A program made the translations under genes and the position numbers. Positions 23,472-31,850 of a DNA stretch of 43,851 nucleotides are shown in pieces. The stretch covers positions 1 through 43,851 of the forward strand of contig JBFGEG010000021.1 in NCBI GenBank assembly GCA_041580235.1, given 5' to 3'. This DNA comes from JADFOJ01 sp041580235. Its GTDB lineage: Bacteria; Planctomycetota; Phycisphaerae; Phycisphaerales; SM1A02. The notes beneath the pieces were generated by a model. It had not been told where the DNA came from. It searched no databases and saw only the letters and a program-made list of their open reading frames with translations. Positions within the stretch are counted from its first letter, which is position 1. Each line of letters begins with the position of its first letter.

Positions 23472-24413
23472 GATTCTCGGATCCACCCACCGGTACAGCA
23501 CGTCGACGATCAGATTGAACAGCACCAGCAGCGTTGAGTAGGCCAGCACGACACCCATGATCAGCGTGAGATCCTTGCTGAGCACCGCGTTGACGAAGTG
23601 CGTGCCGATTCCGGGCACGGCGAAGATCTTCTCGACCACGAACGAGCCGGTCATGGCCATGGCCGCGGCGGGGCCGAGGTAGCTCAGCACCGGCAGGAAC
23701 GCGTTCTTGAGGGCGTGCTTGAGCACGACGCGGCTGGAAGAGAGACCCTTGGCCCGCGCCGTGCGCACATAGTCCGCCCCCATCTCGTCGATCATCCCGA
23801 ACCGCGTCAGGCGCGCGATGTAGGCGGCGAACGGCAGGGCAAGAGTCACCGCGGGCAGCACGGCATGAAGCGGGGAGCCCCAGCCCGCGATGGGAAAGAG
23901 CCCCAGCCACACCGCGAACACGACCAGCAGCGCCGCCCCGATGACGAACGACGGCAGGCTCACCCCCACCAGCGCCAGGACCAGGGTGGCGAGGTCCGAG
24001 AGCGAGCCGGGCTTCACGCCGCCCACCACGCCCGCCAGCAGGCCGAGGACGCACGCGAGCAGGATCGCCAGCAGTCCAAGCGTGATCGAGACCGGCAGCC
24101 CCGCGGCCAGGATCTCGTTGACCGACCAGTCCTGATGCGTGAGGCTCGGCCCCAGGTCGAACGGGTGGTCCGCCTCGCCGAGCGCCCAGCTGACGCCCGA
24201 CGCCCGGCCGAGGTAGTCCCAGTAGAAGCTCCACGGATCGTCGAGCCGGTACTGCTCGAGCATGGCCTGCATGATCTCCGGCGGGGGACGCCGGCCCTCC
24301 GGCTTCTCCAGCGGGTTGCCCGGGATGAGCCAGGCCAGGCAGAACGTGAGCGTGTAGATCGCCAGCAGGATGAACGGCATCTGGATGAGGCGGCGCACGA
24401 CGAGGCCGGTCAT
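23463..24413 (-). CDS. ABC transporter permease, oligopeptide/dipeptide type (OppB/DppB-like)
   Basis: The 316-aa protein starts at ATG 24413 (MTGLVVRRLIQMPFILL) with GAAGG upstream; an upstream in-frame start would add 34 unlikely residues. It has about six hydrophobic segments and the BPD_transp_1 hallmark YVRTARAKGLSSSRVVLKHALKNA (EAA-like loop) and VEKIFAVPGIG near the C-terminus, the OppB/DppB pattern. It moves peptides or nickel-type ligands across the inner membrane with an OppC partner and two ATPases. Only a binding-protein gene is present upstream; no second permease or ATPase lies in the window, so it must work with subunits encoded elsewhere or be an orphan. Its ATG overlaps the binding protein's stop (ATGA). 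Its own stop lies within a 17-bp repeat. Confidence 0.88.
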   Translation of the reverse strand: MTGLVVRRLIQMPFILLAIYTLTFCLAWLIPGNPLEKPEGRRPPPEIMQAMLEQYRLDDPWSFYWDYLGRASGVSWALGEADHPFDLGPSLTHQDWSVNEILAAGLPVSITLGLLAILLACVLGLLAGVVGGVKPGSLSDLATLVLALVGVSLPSFVIGAALLVVFAVWLGLFPIAGWGSPLHAVLPAVTLALPFAAYIARLTRFGMIDEMGADYVRTARAKGLSSSRVVLKHALKNAFLPVLSYLGPAAAMAMTGSFVVEKIFAVPGIGTHFVNAVLSKDLTLIMGVVLAYSTLLVLFNLIVDVLYRWVDPRISH

Positions 24414-26287
24414 CGGTGCACCTTCATCTTCCAGAGGTACTGGACGAGACGCGGATGGTGGCTCAACCCCGACAGTCGATCCGGAGCGTACATGTAGACC
24501 GTGACGTACTGGCACAGCACCAGCATGGGAACCTCTTCATCCATCAGGAATCGCTCGCACTCGGCCAGCTGCGCGAGCCGCCGCTGCGGATCGGTTTCGC
24601 GGGCCGCGGTCTCCAGCAGCTCGTCGATGTACGGGCTGGAGTATCCCCGATCGTTGTTGCCGTCACCGGTGCGAAACATGTCCAGATAGGTCGTCGGGTC
24701 GCCGTAGTCCCCGTACCAGCCGCCCCGACCGATCATGAAGTGTCCGGTCTTGAGATCCTCCTTGAAGAACTTGGTGTCCTTGCCTCGCAGCTCGACACGT
24801 ACGCCGAGCTCGCGCTGCCACATGTCGCGCAGGGCCAGGGAGATGTTCTTGTACCGCCGTCCGCTGGTGCTGTAGAGCAGGTCGATCACCGGAAACGGCT
24901 GCCCGGAAGCGTCCTCGACGAGCCCGTCGCCGTCACGATCGACCCAGCCCGCCGCCTCGAGCTCGGTCCGGGCCCGGGCCGGATCGTGGGGGAGGCCTCG
25001 CGGGCCGCGGTAGCCCGGGATCGATCCGGGTGGGATGAGCGTAGTGGCGACGGGCTCATTGAGCCGCGTCACCTTCTCCACGATCGCCCGCTTGTCCACG
25101 CACATCACGAACGCGCGGCGGACCCGGGCGTCGGCAAGGGGGTTGTCTCGACCATCGGTGAGCAGGGGCCTGCAGTTGAAGCTGTAGAAATCGGTGCCGA
25201 AGGCGGGCAGCACGTGAATGTCGCGGCGCTCGCCTTCACGCGGCTCCGGCAGCTCCGCGAGCACGTCGTCCAGCCGGCGCCCGGCCGCGCGTCCCGCCTC
25301 GATCTCGCGGGCGTAACGCGTCTCGTAGGCGAACCGCTCGGCCAGCATGTCCGCCTCATACTCGGTGCCCACGTCGCTGAGCCAGTCGATCTGTCCCGAC
25401 TCGAACGCGAGCACCGCCGTGTTGATGTCCTCGATCGAGACACAGGACACCGTCCGGTTCCGCACGTGGCCGGGGCTGTGATAGAGCGGATTCGCCTCGA
25501 GATAGAGCCCCCGCTTGTATCGCCACTGACGCAGGACGTAGGGACCGTTGGAGACCAGGTGCCCCGGCTTGGTCCAGCCTTGCCTCTGGTCGAGACGCCC
25601 GGTGGCCGGGTCGAGCCGCACGAACGGCTCGACCGTGGCCGGGTGCACGGGACAGAACACCCCGAAGGCGACGAGATCCAGGAAGTACGGGGTGGGGCGG
25701 ACCAGCGTCACCCGCAGCGTGCGATCGTCCACCGCCTTGAGCGCAACCGTCTCCTGGAAGCGGCGCTCGGTTTCCCGCCAAAGGTCTTCGGCACGCCGGC
25801 GGCGCTCGTCGGGGTCGAGGTCGCCGGCCGCCGCCGCGAACGCGGCCAGGGCATCGCCCCGCCACCGGAAAAACGGCTCCGCCCCCTCGATGAGCATGAA
25901 GAGGTTGGAGTAGTCCGACGCGGTGTCAGGCAGCATGGCCCGCCGCCACGCGTAGACGAAGTCGTGGGCGGTGACCGCATCGTTGTTGGACCAGCGCGCG
26001 TCGGGCCGGATGCTGAAGGTGTACGTGAGCCGCGCGTCATCGACCGTCCATGCGCCGGCCGCGGCGGGCTCGATGCTGAAGTCGTCGTTGTTCCACCGCA
26101 CGAGCCCTTCGTACAACGCGTACGCCATGCGGAGGTCGTTGAGCCAGCTCATCCGCTGCGGATCAAGCGTGAACACCTCGCCGCGGTTGACGAAGACCAC
26201 GTCGGCCCTCGGCGGCTCGTCGTCGATGAGAATCATCGCCACCAGTGCACCCACCAGGGCGACAAACGGGGCAAGGAGCTTCATCAT
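24410..26287 (-). CDS. ABC transporter substrate-binding protein, family 5 (OppA/DppA-like)
   Basis: From ATG 26287 (MMKLLAPFVALVGALVAMIL) the protein has 625 residues; 26284 is also possible. A hydrophobic N-terminus anchors or exports it, without a lipobox cysteine. The body matches solute-binding family 5: LDPQRMSWLNDLRMAYALYEGL near residue 45, LTYTFSIRPDARWSNNDAVTAHDFVYAWRR, GPYVLRQW, and NPLADARVRRAF. It would capture peptides or similar solutes in the periplasm for the downstream permease, whose ATG overlaps its stop. It is large for the family (about 520-560), with extra sequence in the 150-200 and 310-370 regions (ERRRRAEDLWRETERRFQE; REIEAGRAAGRRLDD). Confidence 0.88.
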   Translation of the reverse strand: MMKLLAPFVALVGALVAMILIDDEPPRADVVFVNRGEVFTLDPQRMSWLNDLRMAYALYEGLVRWNNDDFSIEPAAAGAWTVDDARLTYTFSIRPDARWSNNDAVTAHDFVYAWRRAMLPDTASDYSNLFMLIEGAEPFFRWRGDALAAFAAAAGDLDPDERRRRAEDLWRETERRFQETVALKAVDDRTLRVTLVRPTPYFLDLVAFGVFCPVHPATVEPFVRLDPATGRLDQRQGWTKPGHLVSNGPYVLRQWRYKRGLYLEANPLYHSPGHVRNRTVSCVSIEDINTAVLAFESGQIDWLSDVGTEYEADMLAERFAYETRYAREIEAGRAAGRRLDDVLAELPEPREGERRDIHVLPAFGTDFYSFNCRPLLTDGRDNPLADARVRRAFVMCVDKRAIVEKVTRLNEPVATTLIPPGSIPGYRGPRGLPHDPARARTELEAAGWVDRDGDGLVEDASGQPFPVIDLLYSTSGRRYKNISLALRDMWQRELGVRVELRGKDTKFFKEDLKTGHFMIGRGGWYGDYGDPTTYLDMFRTGDGNNDRGYSSPYIDELLETAARETDPQRRLAQLAECERFLMDEEVPMLVLCQYVTVYMYAPDRLSGLSHHPRLVQYLWKMKVHR

Positions 26288-26591
26288 CGGTCGCAGTGTA
26301 CGGGGTCGCGGGTGGGTGGAGCCAATAGCCAAGAGCCATTAGCCGTCAGGGAAGAGGGGCGATGTGCGCGGCGGACCCTCGCCGGGCGTCCCTGGAACAG
26401 GCTTGCCGCAGTGTCATCGGACGTCGCTGCTTCGTCCCTTGTTCGCCGTTCGCTCCCCCGCGCAGCGGGCTCAGCTGCGGGCCGACACCGCGGTCCTTCG
26501 GCGAGCCCGGCGCGTTTCCCGCGCGGAACCGCACCAGCCCCGCGACGCCCAGCCCGACGGCTGCAGCCCGGCGTCACCACGCCCCCATCCC
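26288..26591. other. Gap upstream of the binding-protein gene
   Basis: This 304-base stretch separates two minus-strand genes, so it should hold the promoter of the transporter cassette. It contains repeat copy 2 (26334-26350), part of a degenerate array of AGCCA(A/T)T-like units from about 26320. No open frame here shows a recognisable domain and no clear promoter is seen. Confidence 0.4.
26334..26350 (+). repeat. 17-bp repeat, copy 2
   Basis: AGCCATTAGCCGTCAGG, 16 of 17 bases identical to the copy at 23455-23471 on the other strand. The two inverted copies bracket the binding-protein and permease genes (about 2.9 kb). Flanking AGCCAATAGCCAAG continues a hexamer-like periodicity. Confidence 0.7.
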
Positions 26592-27620
26592 TCAGCGCTT
26601 GTTGTAGGGAGGACCGGTCAGCACCTGCCGCCACTTGTCATGGTCGGCTTCAAAGCGGTCCTTGTCGCGATCGATCCACGCGGGGCCAAGCTCGGTGCGG
26701 GGGCCGGACTGGCGGGGCCGCACTCGAGCGTCGATCAGCTTCAGGAGGTTCTCGCTGACGCGAACAGTGCCCCGGTAGGAGCTGCTGGCGTCCGCGTCCG
26801 CCTGGGCGCTGTCCCAGTGCATGTTGGCGACGGTACACAGGTCACACAGCACGGGCGCCAATTCGGTTCCGACGGATTCCTGGTCCGCCGCCCGCAGCTC
26901 GAGAAACCTGTTGCGGAGGAGCACGAGCGCCGGATACGTCGCCTGCATGAGCTCGCTGGGCCCCGTCTCCTTCTCCATCCGATCGGCGATGGCCTTGAGG
27001 ACGTTGACCTGAACGTCCCTCGACACACGGTTGTTGACCGACGCAACGGCCTCGAACTGGCGCCGGAGGACGAGCCAGTTGTCCTCCTGGGTGGCGGCCT
27101 GGCCGAACCGGCGCAACGCCTTGTTGATGTCGTTTTCCGGCAGCACACGCTGACGCACCGCCAGCGGGAAGGCATTGGCCGCCCACAGCCGAATGGCGAA
27201 GCGCTGCTCGTCCTCGATGCCGGCGTGGTCGGTGATGATCTCCAGGGCGTTGGGCGTTCCCAGCAGGCCCGCGATCTGCATGCCGTTCACCGCGGCGTGC
27301 GGATCGGCCCCCTTGATGACCTCCTTGAGGCGAGGCACCAGCGCCTTGGAATACTCGAGCCGGAAGATCTGGCCCACCCGGACGGCCTTGAGGGGCTCGA
27401 CGAGCTTGGACTGGGCGGCATCGACCTCGTCCGCCTGGGCCGATCCCAGCCGGGCGCACCAGTACTCGACGCTCTCGCGGATCTCGTCGCGATCCCGCTC
27501 CGAGAGCCGGGTCGCATCGCTCAGGTCGCTGATTCGGGGCGGCGTCGATTCGGCCCGCGGCGCGATCATGAGCACGGCTGCGATGCCCAGCGCAGCAGAA
27601 ATGAAACGACGGCTGGTCAT
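26592..27620 (-). CDS. Secreted alpha-helical protein of unknown function
   Basis: From ATG 27620 the protein has 342 residues, with a signal peptide (MTSRRFISAALGIAAVLMIAP). The longer frame to 27773 would add 51 residues with no support. The rest is helical with repeated short helices (VPRLKEVIKGADPHAAVNGMQIAGLL, ALEIITDHAG), like HEAT/armadillo-type repeats, and no catalytic motif. It is divergent from the large secreted TPR-like protein at 27971, which suggests that both may act in the envelope. Function unknown. Confidence 0.7.
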   Translation of the reverse strand: MTSRRFISAALGIAAVLMIAPRAESTPPRISDLSDATRLSERDRDEIRESVEYWCARLGSAQADEVDAAQSKLVEPLKAVRVGQIFRLEYSKALVPRLKEVIKGADPHAAVNGMQIAGLLGTPNALEIITDHAGIEDEQRFAIRLWAANAFPLAVRQRVLPENDINKALRRFGQAATQEDNWLVLRRQFEAVASVNNRVSRDVQVNVLKAIADRMEKETGPSELMQATYPALVLLRNRFLELRAADQESVGTELAPVLCDLCTVANMHWDSAQADADASSSYRGTVRVSENLLKLIDARVRPRQSGPRTELGPAWIDRDKDRFEADHDKWRQVLTGPPYNKR

Positions 27621-27970
27621 CGGCCCATGAACTCCGAAACACGCTGGGGCACGGGGTTTTACGAACCCCGAGGGCCCGCGACCGTAGCAGCGGTGGTGAG
27701 TACTGTCAACGATCTTGTGGAGACGATGCTGGTACACGTCGATGCCGTTACCTGTTCGTTTGGGTCGAGTCATGCAAGACCCGAAGGTTGCTGACGCCGG
27801 CCGCTGTATCCGCTACCTTCCGGGGCTCCCGGAGGTCGCGGGAGTCGGGTGCCTTCCCTCATGCCGGGAGCGACCTTAACTTTTCATTATACGGCCCACC
27901 CGGCCGGTTCGGTTTCGCCGCAGACGCCAGGGATTGGGTGTTGGTTGATGTGCCGGGCCGGACGCGAGTT
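27621..27970. promoter_or_regulatory. Divergent intergenic region with an AT-rich spot
   Basis: The 350-base gap between two divergent secreted-protein genes contains a 7-bp hairpin CGGGGTT/AACCCCG (27652-27670) near the helical-protein gene and an AT-rich stretch TTTTCATTATAC (27881-27892), unusual in this GC-rich DNA. The latter could be a -10 element for the plus-strand gene, but no matching -35 was found. An open frame reaching back to 27788 is not credited. Confidence 0.4.
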
Positions 27971-30385
27971 ATGAGCCCTTCCAGAGCCCTTGTTTTCGCC
28001 CTGATCGCCGTTGAGGCGGCATCGGCCGCGGCCGAGCCCACGCCAGCGGAGATGACCGCCGCGCAGCTGGTTCGCGGGGCAACGACGCTCGTCGAGGCCC
28101 AGCCGCTCACGATCCAGGCCCTGCAGGTGGCGGCCATGCTCGTCGAGCAGGCGACAGAGCTCACGCCTTCGGACGCCGAGACGTGGCGCGCCCTGGTCCG
28201 AATCTCCGATCTGGCGGAGCGAGGCGATCTGCGGGCGCGGGCCCTCGGCCGGCTGGTGCGTCTCGATCCGGCCGACCAGGTGGCCCGGCTGCTGTACATC
28301 AACGAGGCCATCGAGCGGTTCCAGACGGTGGAGCAGCGGGCCGCGTCCTACGAGAAGCTGCTGAACCCGCGCAATCGCGCAACGTTGGGGCCGGCCGTGG
28401 CCTCGCGGCTGTCCCACGACTACGCCATCCTGCTGGACCGGTCCGGTGACATCGACGGCTTCGCCGCATGGCTCGCCGAGGCCGTGGCTCAGGATCCCTC
28501 CAATCGATCCGCGGCCGCGACGGCGGCCGGCTTCTTCCGCATGAACGTGGGCGGCGATCCGTTTGCGGAGGCGGAGCTGCTGACCACGCTCGTACTGGCC
28601 GATCCGACCTCGTTCAACACGCAGGCGGTCCTGGCCGAGCTGCTGCTGGACAACGGGGCGTACGTGGGGGCGGATCGCCTGTACAAGATCGCGGCCGGCA
28701 CGCTGGAGGCGAGCTCGGCACCCCCGGCGGGCGGCATGCTCGCCGATCGCGCGGTGGCGCAGTGGGGTCACGGCGACGTCGCCGGCGCGCTGCAGACCGT
28801 GCGGCGCCGCCAGTCCGAGGCCGACCGGCTGCACCGGCAGCAGCTTCTGCGGCAGGATCCCACGCTGAGCTCGCTGGATCTCGCCCGCCGCCAGGCCCCC
28901 ATCACCAGCACCCTCGCCACCGTCCGCGCCGCAATCCACAACCGTCTCGGCGATGAGCGGGCGGGCCCCACCCTCGACAGTGCGCTCACCTCCTACGAGG
29001 CCGAGATCGAGTACCTCAAGAGGCAGCAGGGCATCGATCCGCAGGAAATCATCAAGCGCTACCTCGAGATGGCCCTCATCGAGCTGTGGCTGGGCGGGGA
29101 CGTGCAGCGCGCGCAGGGGTTTCTCGAGGCGGCGACGGCGCCGGACGAGGCGGCCGAGCTGACGTCCGAGGCCCGGACGCGATTCGAGGGCTGGATGGCC
29201 CTGCGCAGCAACGACATCACCCGCGCCGTCGAGCTGCTCGCTCCGGCCGCGGGGAGTGACCCGGCCGCGCGGCTTGGGTTGGCCCTGGCGCTTCGCGCGG
29301 AGGGCCGGCTCGGTGACTCGGCTCGTGAGCTTCACCGGCTGGCCACCGGCTCGCCCGGCACGTTGATGGGCGTGTGGTCGGCGGACGTCTTGCGGGAGGT
29401 GCTCGGTCGCACCCTCAGCCCCAGCGAGACGGCCGTGCGTCTGGACGAGCTGGTGGCCTCCATTCCAAGCGTCGTGGACCGACTGGCGGCCGAGCCCACG
29501 CTCGCCTTGAGCATGCGGCTCGTGCCGGGCAAACTCACCTTCGACGCCTACGAGCCGGTCGTGCTCAACCTCGAGATCGCGAACAACGCGCCGTTCCCGC
29601 TGGCCATCGACACCCGCGGTCCGATCCGGCCGCAGGTGGCGATTCTCATCGACGCCCAGATCGCACGCGAGCCGGAGCTCGAAACCCTCCGGCCGCTGAT
29701 CGTCGATATCGACCGGCGGCTGAGGCTCGCGCCCAATGAGCGAATCGTCATTCCCGTCGACCTGAGACGAGGCGCCCTGGCCCAGGTCATGAACCGCTCG
29801 GCGCTGCGCGGCGCAACGCTGAAGGTCAGGGCGATCGCCGACTTCACCTTCACCGCCGGCAACGTCATCAAGCCGGGGCTGCTTGGCAGCGAGGCTGAAT
29901 CGCCTCCGATCCGCATCGACGGTGTGCGTGTCACGGGAAAGTGGGTGAGCGAGGCCATCGCCGACGTGCTTGACCCGGACACCACCCAGGACCTCCAGAC
30001 GATGGGCAAGCTCGCCCACATCGTCCAGGTCATCCGTGCCGCGCGGGAGCGAGCGCCGCTGGCGGCGCTCGAGGGGTTCGGCAACCCACGGCAGATGGCC
30101 AGCGACGCCACCGAGGCCCTGACCGAGGGGTACGGCAAGCTGGATCCCGTCGCTCGATCCTGGGTCCTGGGCGTCATCCCCCGCGGCGCGGACATCGAAG
30201 GCGTCTACGCCATGGCTCGACAGGACGACAACCGGCTCGTGCGTATCGCGTATCTTCTCTACTGTTTGAGCGGTCCTCACGATCCCATGATCGCCGCCGG
30301 CAAGAACGCCGATGACGAGGCGGTTCGACTCGTGGCCGCCATGATGGAGAGCCGGATCGCAACGCTGAGCGGCGGCGCTCGATGA
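27971..30385 (+). CDS. Large secreted TPR-like protein of unknown function
   Basis: From ATG 27971 (MSPSRALVFALIAVEAASAAA) the protein has 804 residues with a signal peptide. The upstream frame to 27788 lacks a plausible start. The first two thirds are alpha-helical repeats of TPR type (DAETWRALVRISDLAERGD, ALGRLVRLDPADQVARLLYINEA, AEAVAQDPSNRSAAATAAGFF, ARLGLALALRAEGRLGDSAREL), the usual protein-protein scaffold. From about 540 there is a beta-rich part (LTFDAYEPVVLNLEIANNAPFPLAID) and then a helical end. I recognise no enzyme. Its stop overlaps the next gene's start (ATGA), so it is co-expressed with the flippase-like membrane protein. Confidence 0.78.
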   Translation: MSPSRALVFALIAVEAASAAAEPTPAEMTAAQLVRGATTLVEAQPLTIQALQVAAMLVEQATELTPSDAETWRALVRISDLAERGDLRARALGRLVRLDPADQVARLLYINEAIERFQTVEQRAASYEKLLNPRNRATLGPAVASRLSHDYAILLDRSGDIDGFAAWLAEAVAQDPSNRSAAATAAGFFRMNVGGDPFAEAELLTTLVLADPTSFNTQAVLAELLLDNGAYVGADRLYKIAAGTLEASSAPPAGGMLADRAVAQWGHGDVAGALQTVRRRQSEADRLHRQQLLRQDPTLSSLDLARRQAPITSTLATVRAAIHNRLGDERAGPTLDSALTSYEAEIEYLKRQQGIDPQEIIKRYLEMALIELWLGGDVQRAQGFLEAATAPDEAAELTSEARTRFEGWMALRSNDITRAVELLAPAAGSDPAARLGLALALRAEGRLGDSARELHRLATGSPGTLMGVWSADVLREVLGRTLSPSETAVRLDELVASIPSVVDRLAAEPTLALSMRLVPGKLTFDAYEPVVLNLEIANNAPFPLAIDTRGPIRPQVAILIDAQIAREPELETLRPLIVDIDRRLRLAPNERIVIPVDLRRGALAQVMNRSALRGATLKVRAIADFTFTAGNVIKPGLLGSEAESPPIRIDGVRVTGKWVSEAIADVLDPDTTQDLQTMGKLAHIVQVIRAARERAPLAALEGFGNPRQMASDATEALTEGYGKLDPVARSWVLGVIPRGADIEGVYAMARQDDNRLVRIAYLLYCLSGPHDPMIAAGKNADDEAVRLVAAMMESRIATLSGGAR

Positions 30386-31272
30386 CACCGCGTTGGGCAC
30401 CGGACACGGTCGCCCGTTCGCGAAGGCTTCTCGGCTGGGTCGGTCTTCTCGTCGGCGCCGGGCTGCTCGCGGCGGCACTCGCCACGGTGATCCACCGACG
30501 CGACGTGATCGAGGCCGCCCTCGAAGCCGCCAGGCACCCGGCCCCGGTCCAGGTCGCCGTTCTCCTGGTGACGGTCGTACTCAACATCGTGCTCACGGCG
30601 CTGCTGTTCAACGTGCTGATCTCGCGGTACGGGCGGGTGGGCATCGTCGAGATGCAGGCTTTGATTGCGGCGGCGTCACTGCTGAACTTCGTGCCGTTTC
30701 GCCCCGGACTGTTCGGGCGAATCGCCTATCACCGGGCCATCAACGACATCCCCGCCGCGGCCACCTTCAAGGTCACGCTGATCGGCATCGGGCTCAGCGT
30801 CGCCCTCGCCGGATACCTCGCCGCGGCACTGGCCGTGTCCGCCCACACACCGGTGCCGCTGTGGCTCCTGGCGGGTCTGCCCGGCCCCGCCCTCGCGGCG
30901 GCGGCGCTGCGGCCCGCCTGGCGGCGCGTGGCCGCTGCCGCGCTGCTCCGATATCTGGATCTGTTCGTGCTCGCCGCGCGGTATCACGCGGCCTTCGCCC
31001 TGATGGGGACGCCCATCGACCACTCGGTCGCCCTGGCCTTCGGCTGCCTCGGGCTCGTGGTCGCGCTCGTGCCGTTTTTCGGCAACGGCCTGGGGCTGCG
31101 CGAGTGGGTGATCGGGCTCGCGGCGCCGCTGCTCACCCCGTACGTGCTGGAGCTCGGTCTCACCGCGGACCTCGTCAACCGCGCCGCGGAGCTGCTGGTG
31201 GTGACCGGGCTCGGCGTGATCGGCATCGCCTGGCTGGCGCGGCGACGGCGGACTGAGCGTCACTCAATCTGA
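30382..31272 (+). CDS. Flippase-like integral membrane protein (LPG synthase TM / UPF0104 type)
   Basis: The 296-aa protein has about eight hydrophobic segments and the family signature NFVPFRPGLFGRIAYHR together with a C-terminal FFGNGLGLREWVIGLAAPLL, where G-L-G-x-R-E-W matches the lysylphosphatidylglycerol synthase membrane domain and YbhN-like proteins. There is no aminoacyl-transfer domain, so lipid flipping or a related role is possible but unproven. It starts within the stop of the TPR-like gene (ATGA at 30382) and its 3' end overlaps the convergent pyrE gene by 13 bases. The TPR-like partner and the coupling suggest a membrane-envelope task. Confidence 0.82.
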   Translation: MTPRWAPDTVARSRRLLGWVGLLVGAGLLAAALATVIHRRDVIEAALEAARHPAPVQVAVLLVTVVLNIVLTALLFNVLISRYGRVGIVEMQALIAAASLLNFVPFRPGLFGRIAYHRAINDIPAAATFKVTLIGIGLSVALAGYLAAALAVSAHTPVPLWLLAGLPGPALAAAALRPAWRRVAAAALLRYLDLFVLAARYHAAFALMGTPIDHSVALAFGCLGLVVALVPFFGNGLGLREWVIGLAAPLLTPYVLELGLTADLVNRAAELLVVTGLGVIGIAWLARRRRTERHSI

Positions 31273-31781
31273 AGATCGGACTTGGTCAGCAGCGCCTCGA
31301 ACTCATATCCGGCCCGTTCGATGTTCTCGCGGGCGCCTTCCTGGCGATCGATGGTCGCGATGATGCCCAGAACCTCGGCCCCGGCGTCCGTGATGACGCC
31401 GGCGGCTTCGATCGCCTGTCCGCCCGAGGTGGCGACGTCCTCGACGATCACCACACGCTCGTCGGGCTCCAGGCGGCCCTCGAGCTGCCTGGCGGTGCCG
31501 TACTCCTTGCGCGCGTTGCGAACGTAGACACACGGCAGGCCCGAAGCGATCGACGCAGCGCTCACGAGCGGGATGCCCCCCAGCTCCGCGCCGGCGAGGC
31601 GGTCGGTCTCCGGGGGCAGACGCGAGGCGATCATCCGGCCGAGAGCCTCGAGGATGACGGGCTCCGTCAGGAACAGGTACTTGTCGATGTAGTAGCTGCT
31701 CGTGCGCCCGCTGCGCAACGTGAAGGTGCCCCGCAGCACGGCGGTCTCGGCGATCCGCTTCGCGAGCTCGTCGGGGGTCAT
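31260..31781 (-). CDS. pyrE: Orotate phosphoribosyltransferase
   Basis: The 173-aa protein from ATG 31781 (MTPDELAKRIAETAVLRGTFTLRSGR) has the PyrE N-terminal FTLRSGRTSSYYIDKYLF and the PRPP-binding motif VVIVEDVATSGGQAI near residue 115, after AGAELGGIPLVSAASIASG. It converts orotate and PRPP to OMP in pyrimidine synthesis. An in-frame start 27 bases upstream (MGSSVTITF) is possible but less typical. The long frame up to 32447 is not credited. It is convergent with the flippase-like gene (13-base overlap) and divergent from the prepilin-like gene, sharing a small promoter region. Slightly short for the family, as some bacterial PyrE are. Confidence 0.92.
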   Translation of the reverse strand: MTPDELAKRIAETAVLRGTFTLRSGRTSSYYIDKYLFLTEPVILEALGRMIASRLPPETDRLAGAELGGIPLVSAASIASGLPCVYVRNARKEYGTARQLEGRLEPDERVVIVEDVATSGGQAIEAAGVITDAGAEVLGIIATIDRQEGARENIERAGYEFEALLTKSDLQIE

Positions 31782-31835
31782 GAAGGTGATGGTAACCGAC
31801 GAGCCCATCCGGAACCGACCCGCGAGGACGGCCGG

Positions 31836-31841
31836 TATAGT
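31836..31841 (+). promoter_or_regulatory. Possible -10 element, bidirectional
   Basis: TATAGT lies 9 bases before ATG 31851, in GC-rich DNA. Reverse-complemented, the area reads TACTATACC, so an overlapping -10 on the other strand would drive pyrE. If used, the plus transcript would be almost leaderless. AAGGTGG (31843-31849) is also a near-adjacent SD. Only the sequence similarity supports this. Confidence 0.35.
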
Positions 31842-31850
31842 AAAGGTGGA

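Noticed and set aside
24416..26758. Plus-strand frame (780 codons) over the binding-protein gene
   Set aside because: Mirror frame of the OppA-like gene; no domain seen.
27887..30478. Minus-strand frame (863 codons) opposite the TPR-like gene
   Set aside because: Low-information, no signal or domain; the plus strand has a signal peptide and helical repeats.
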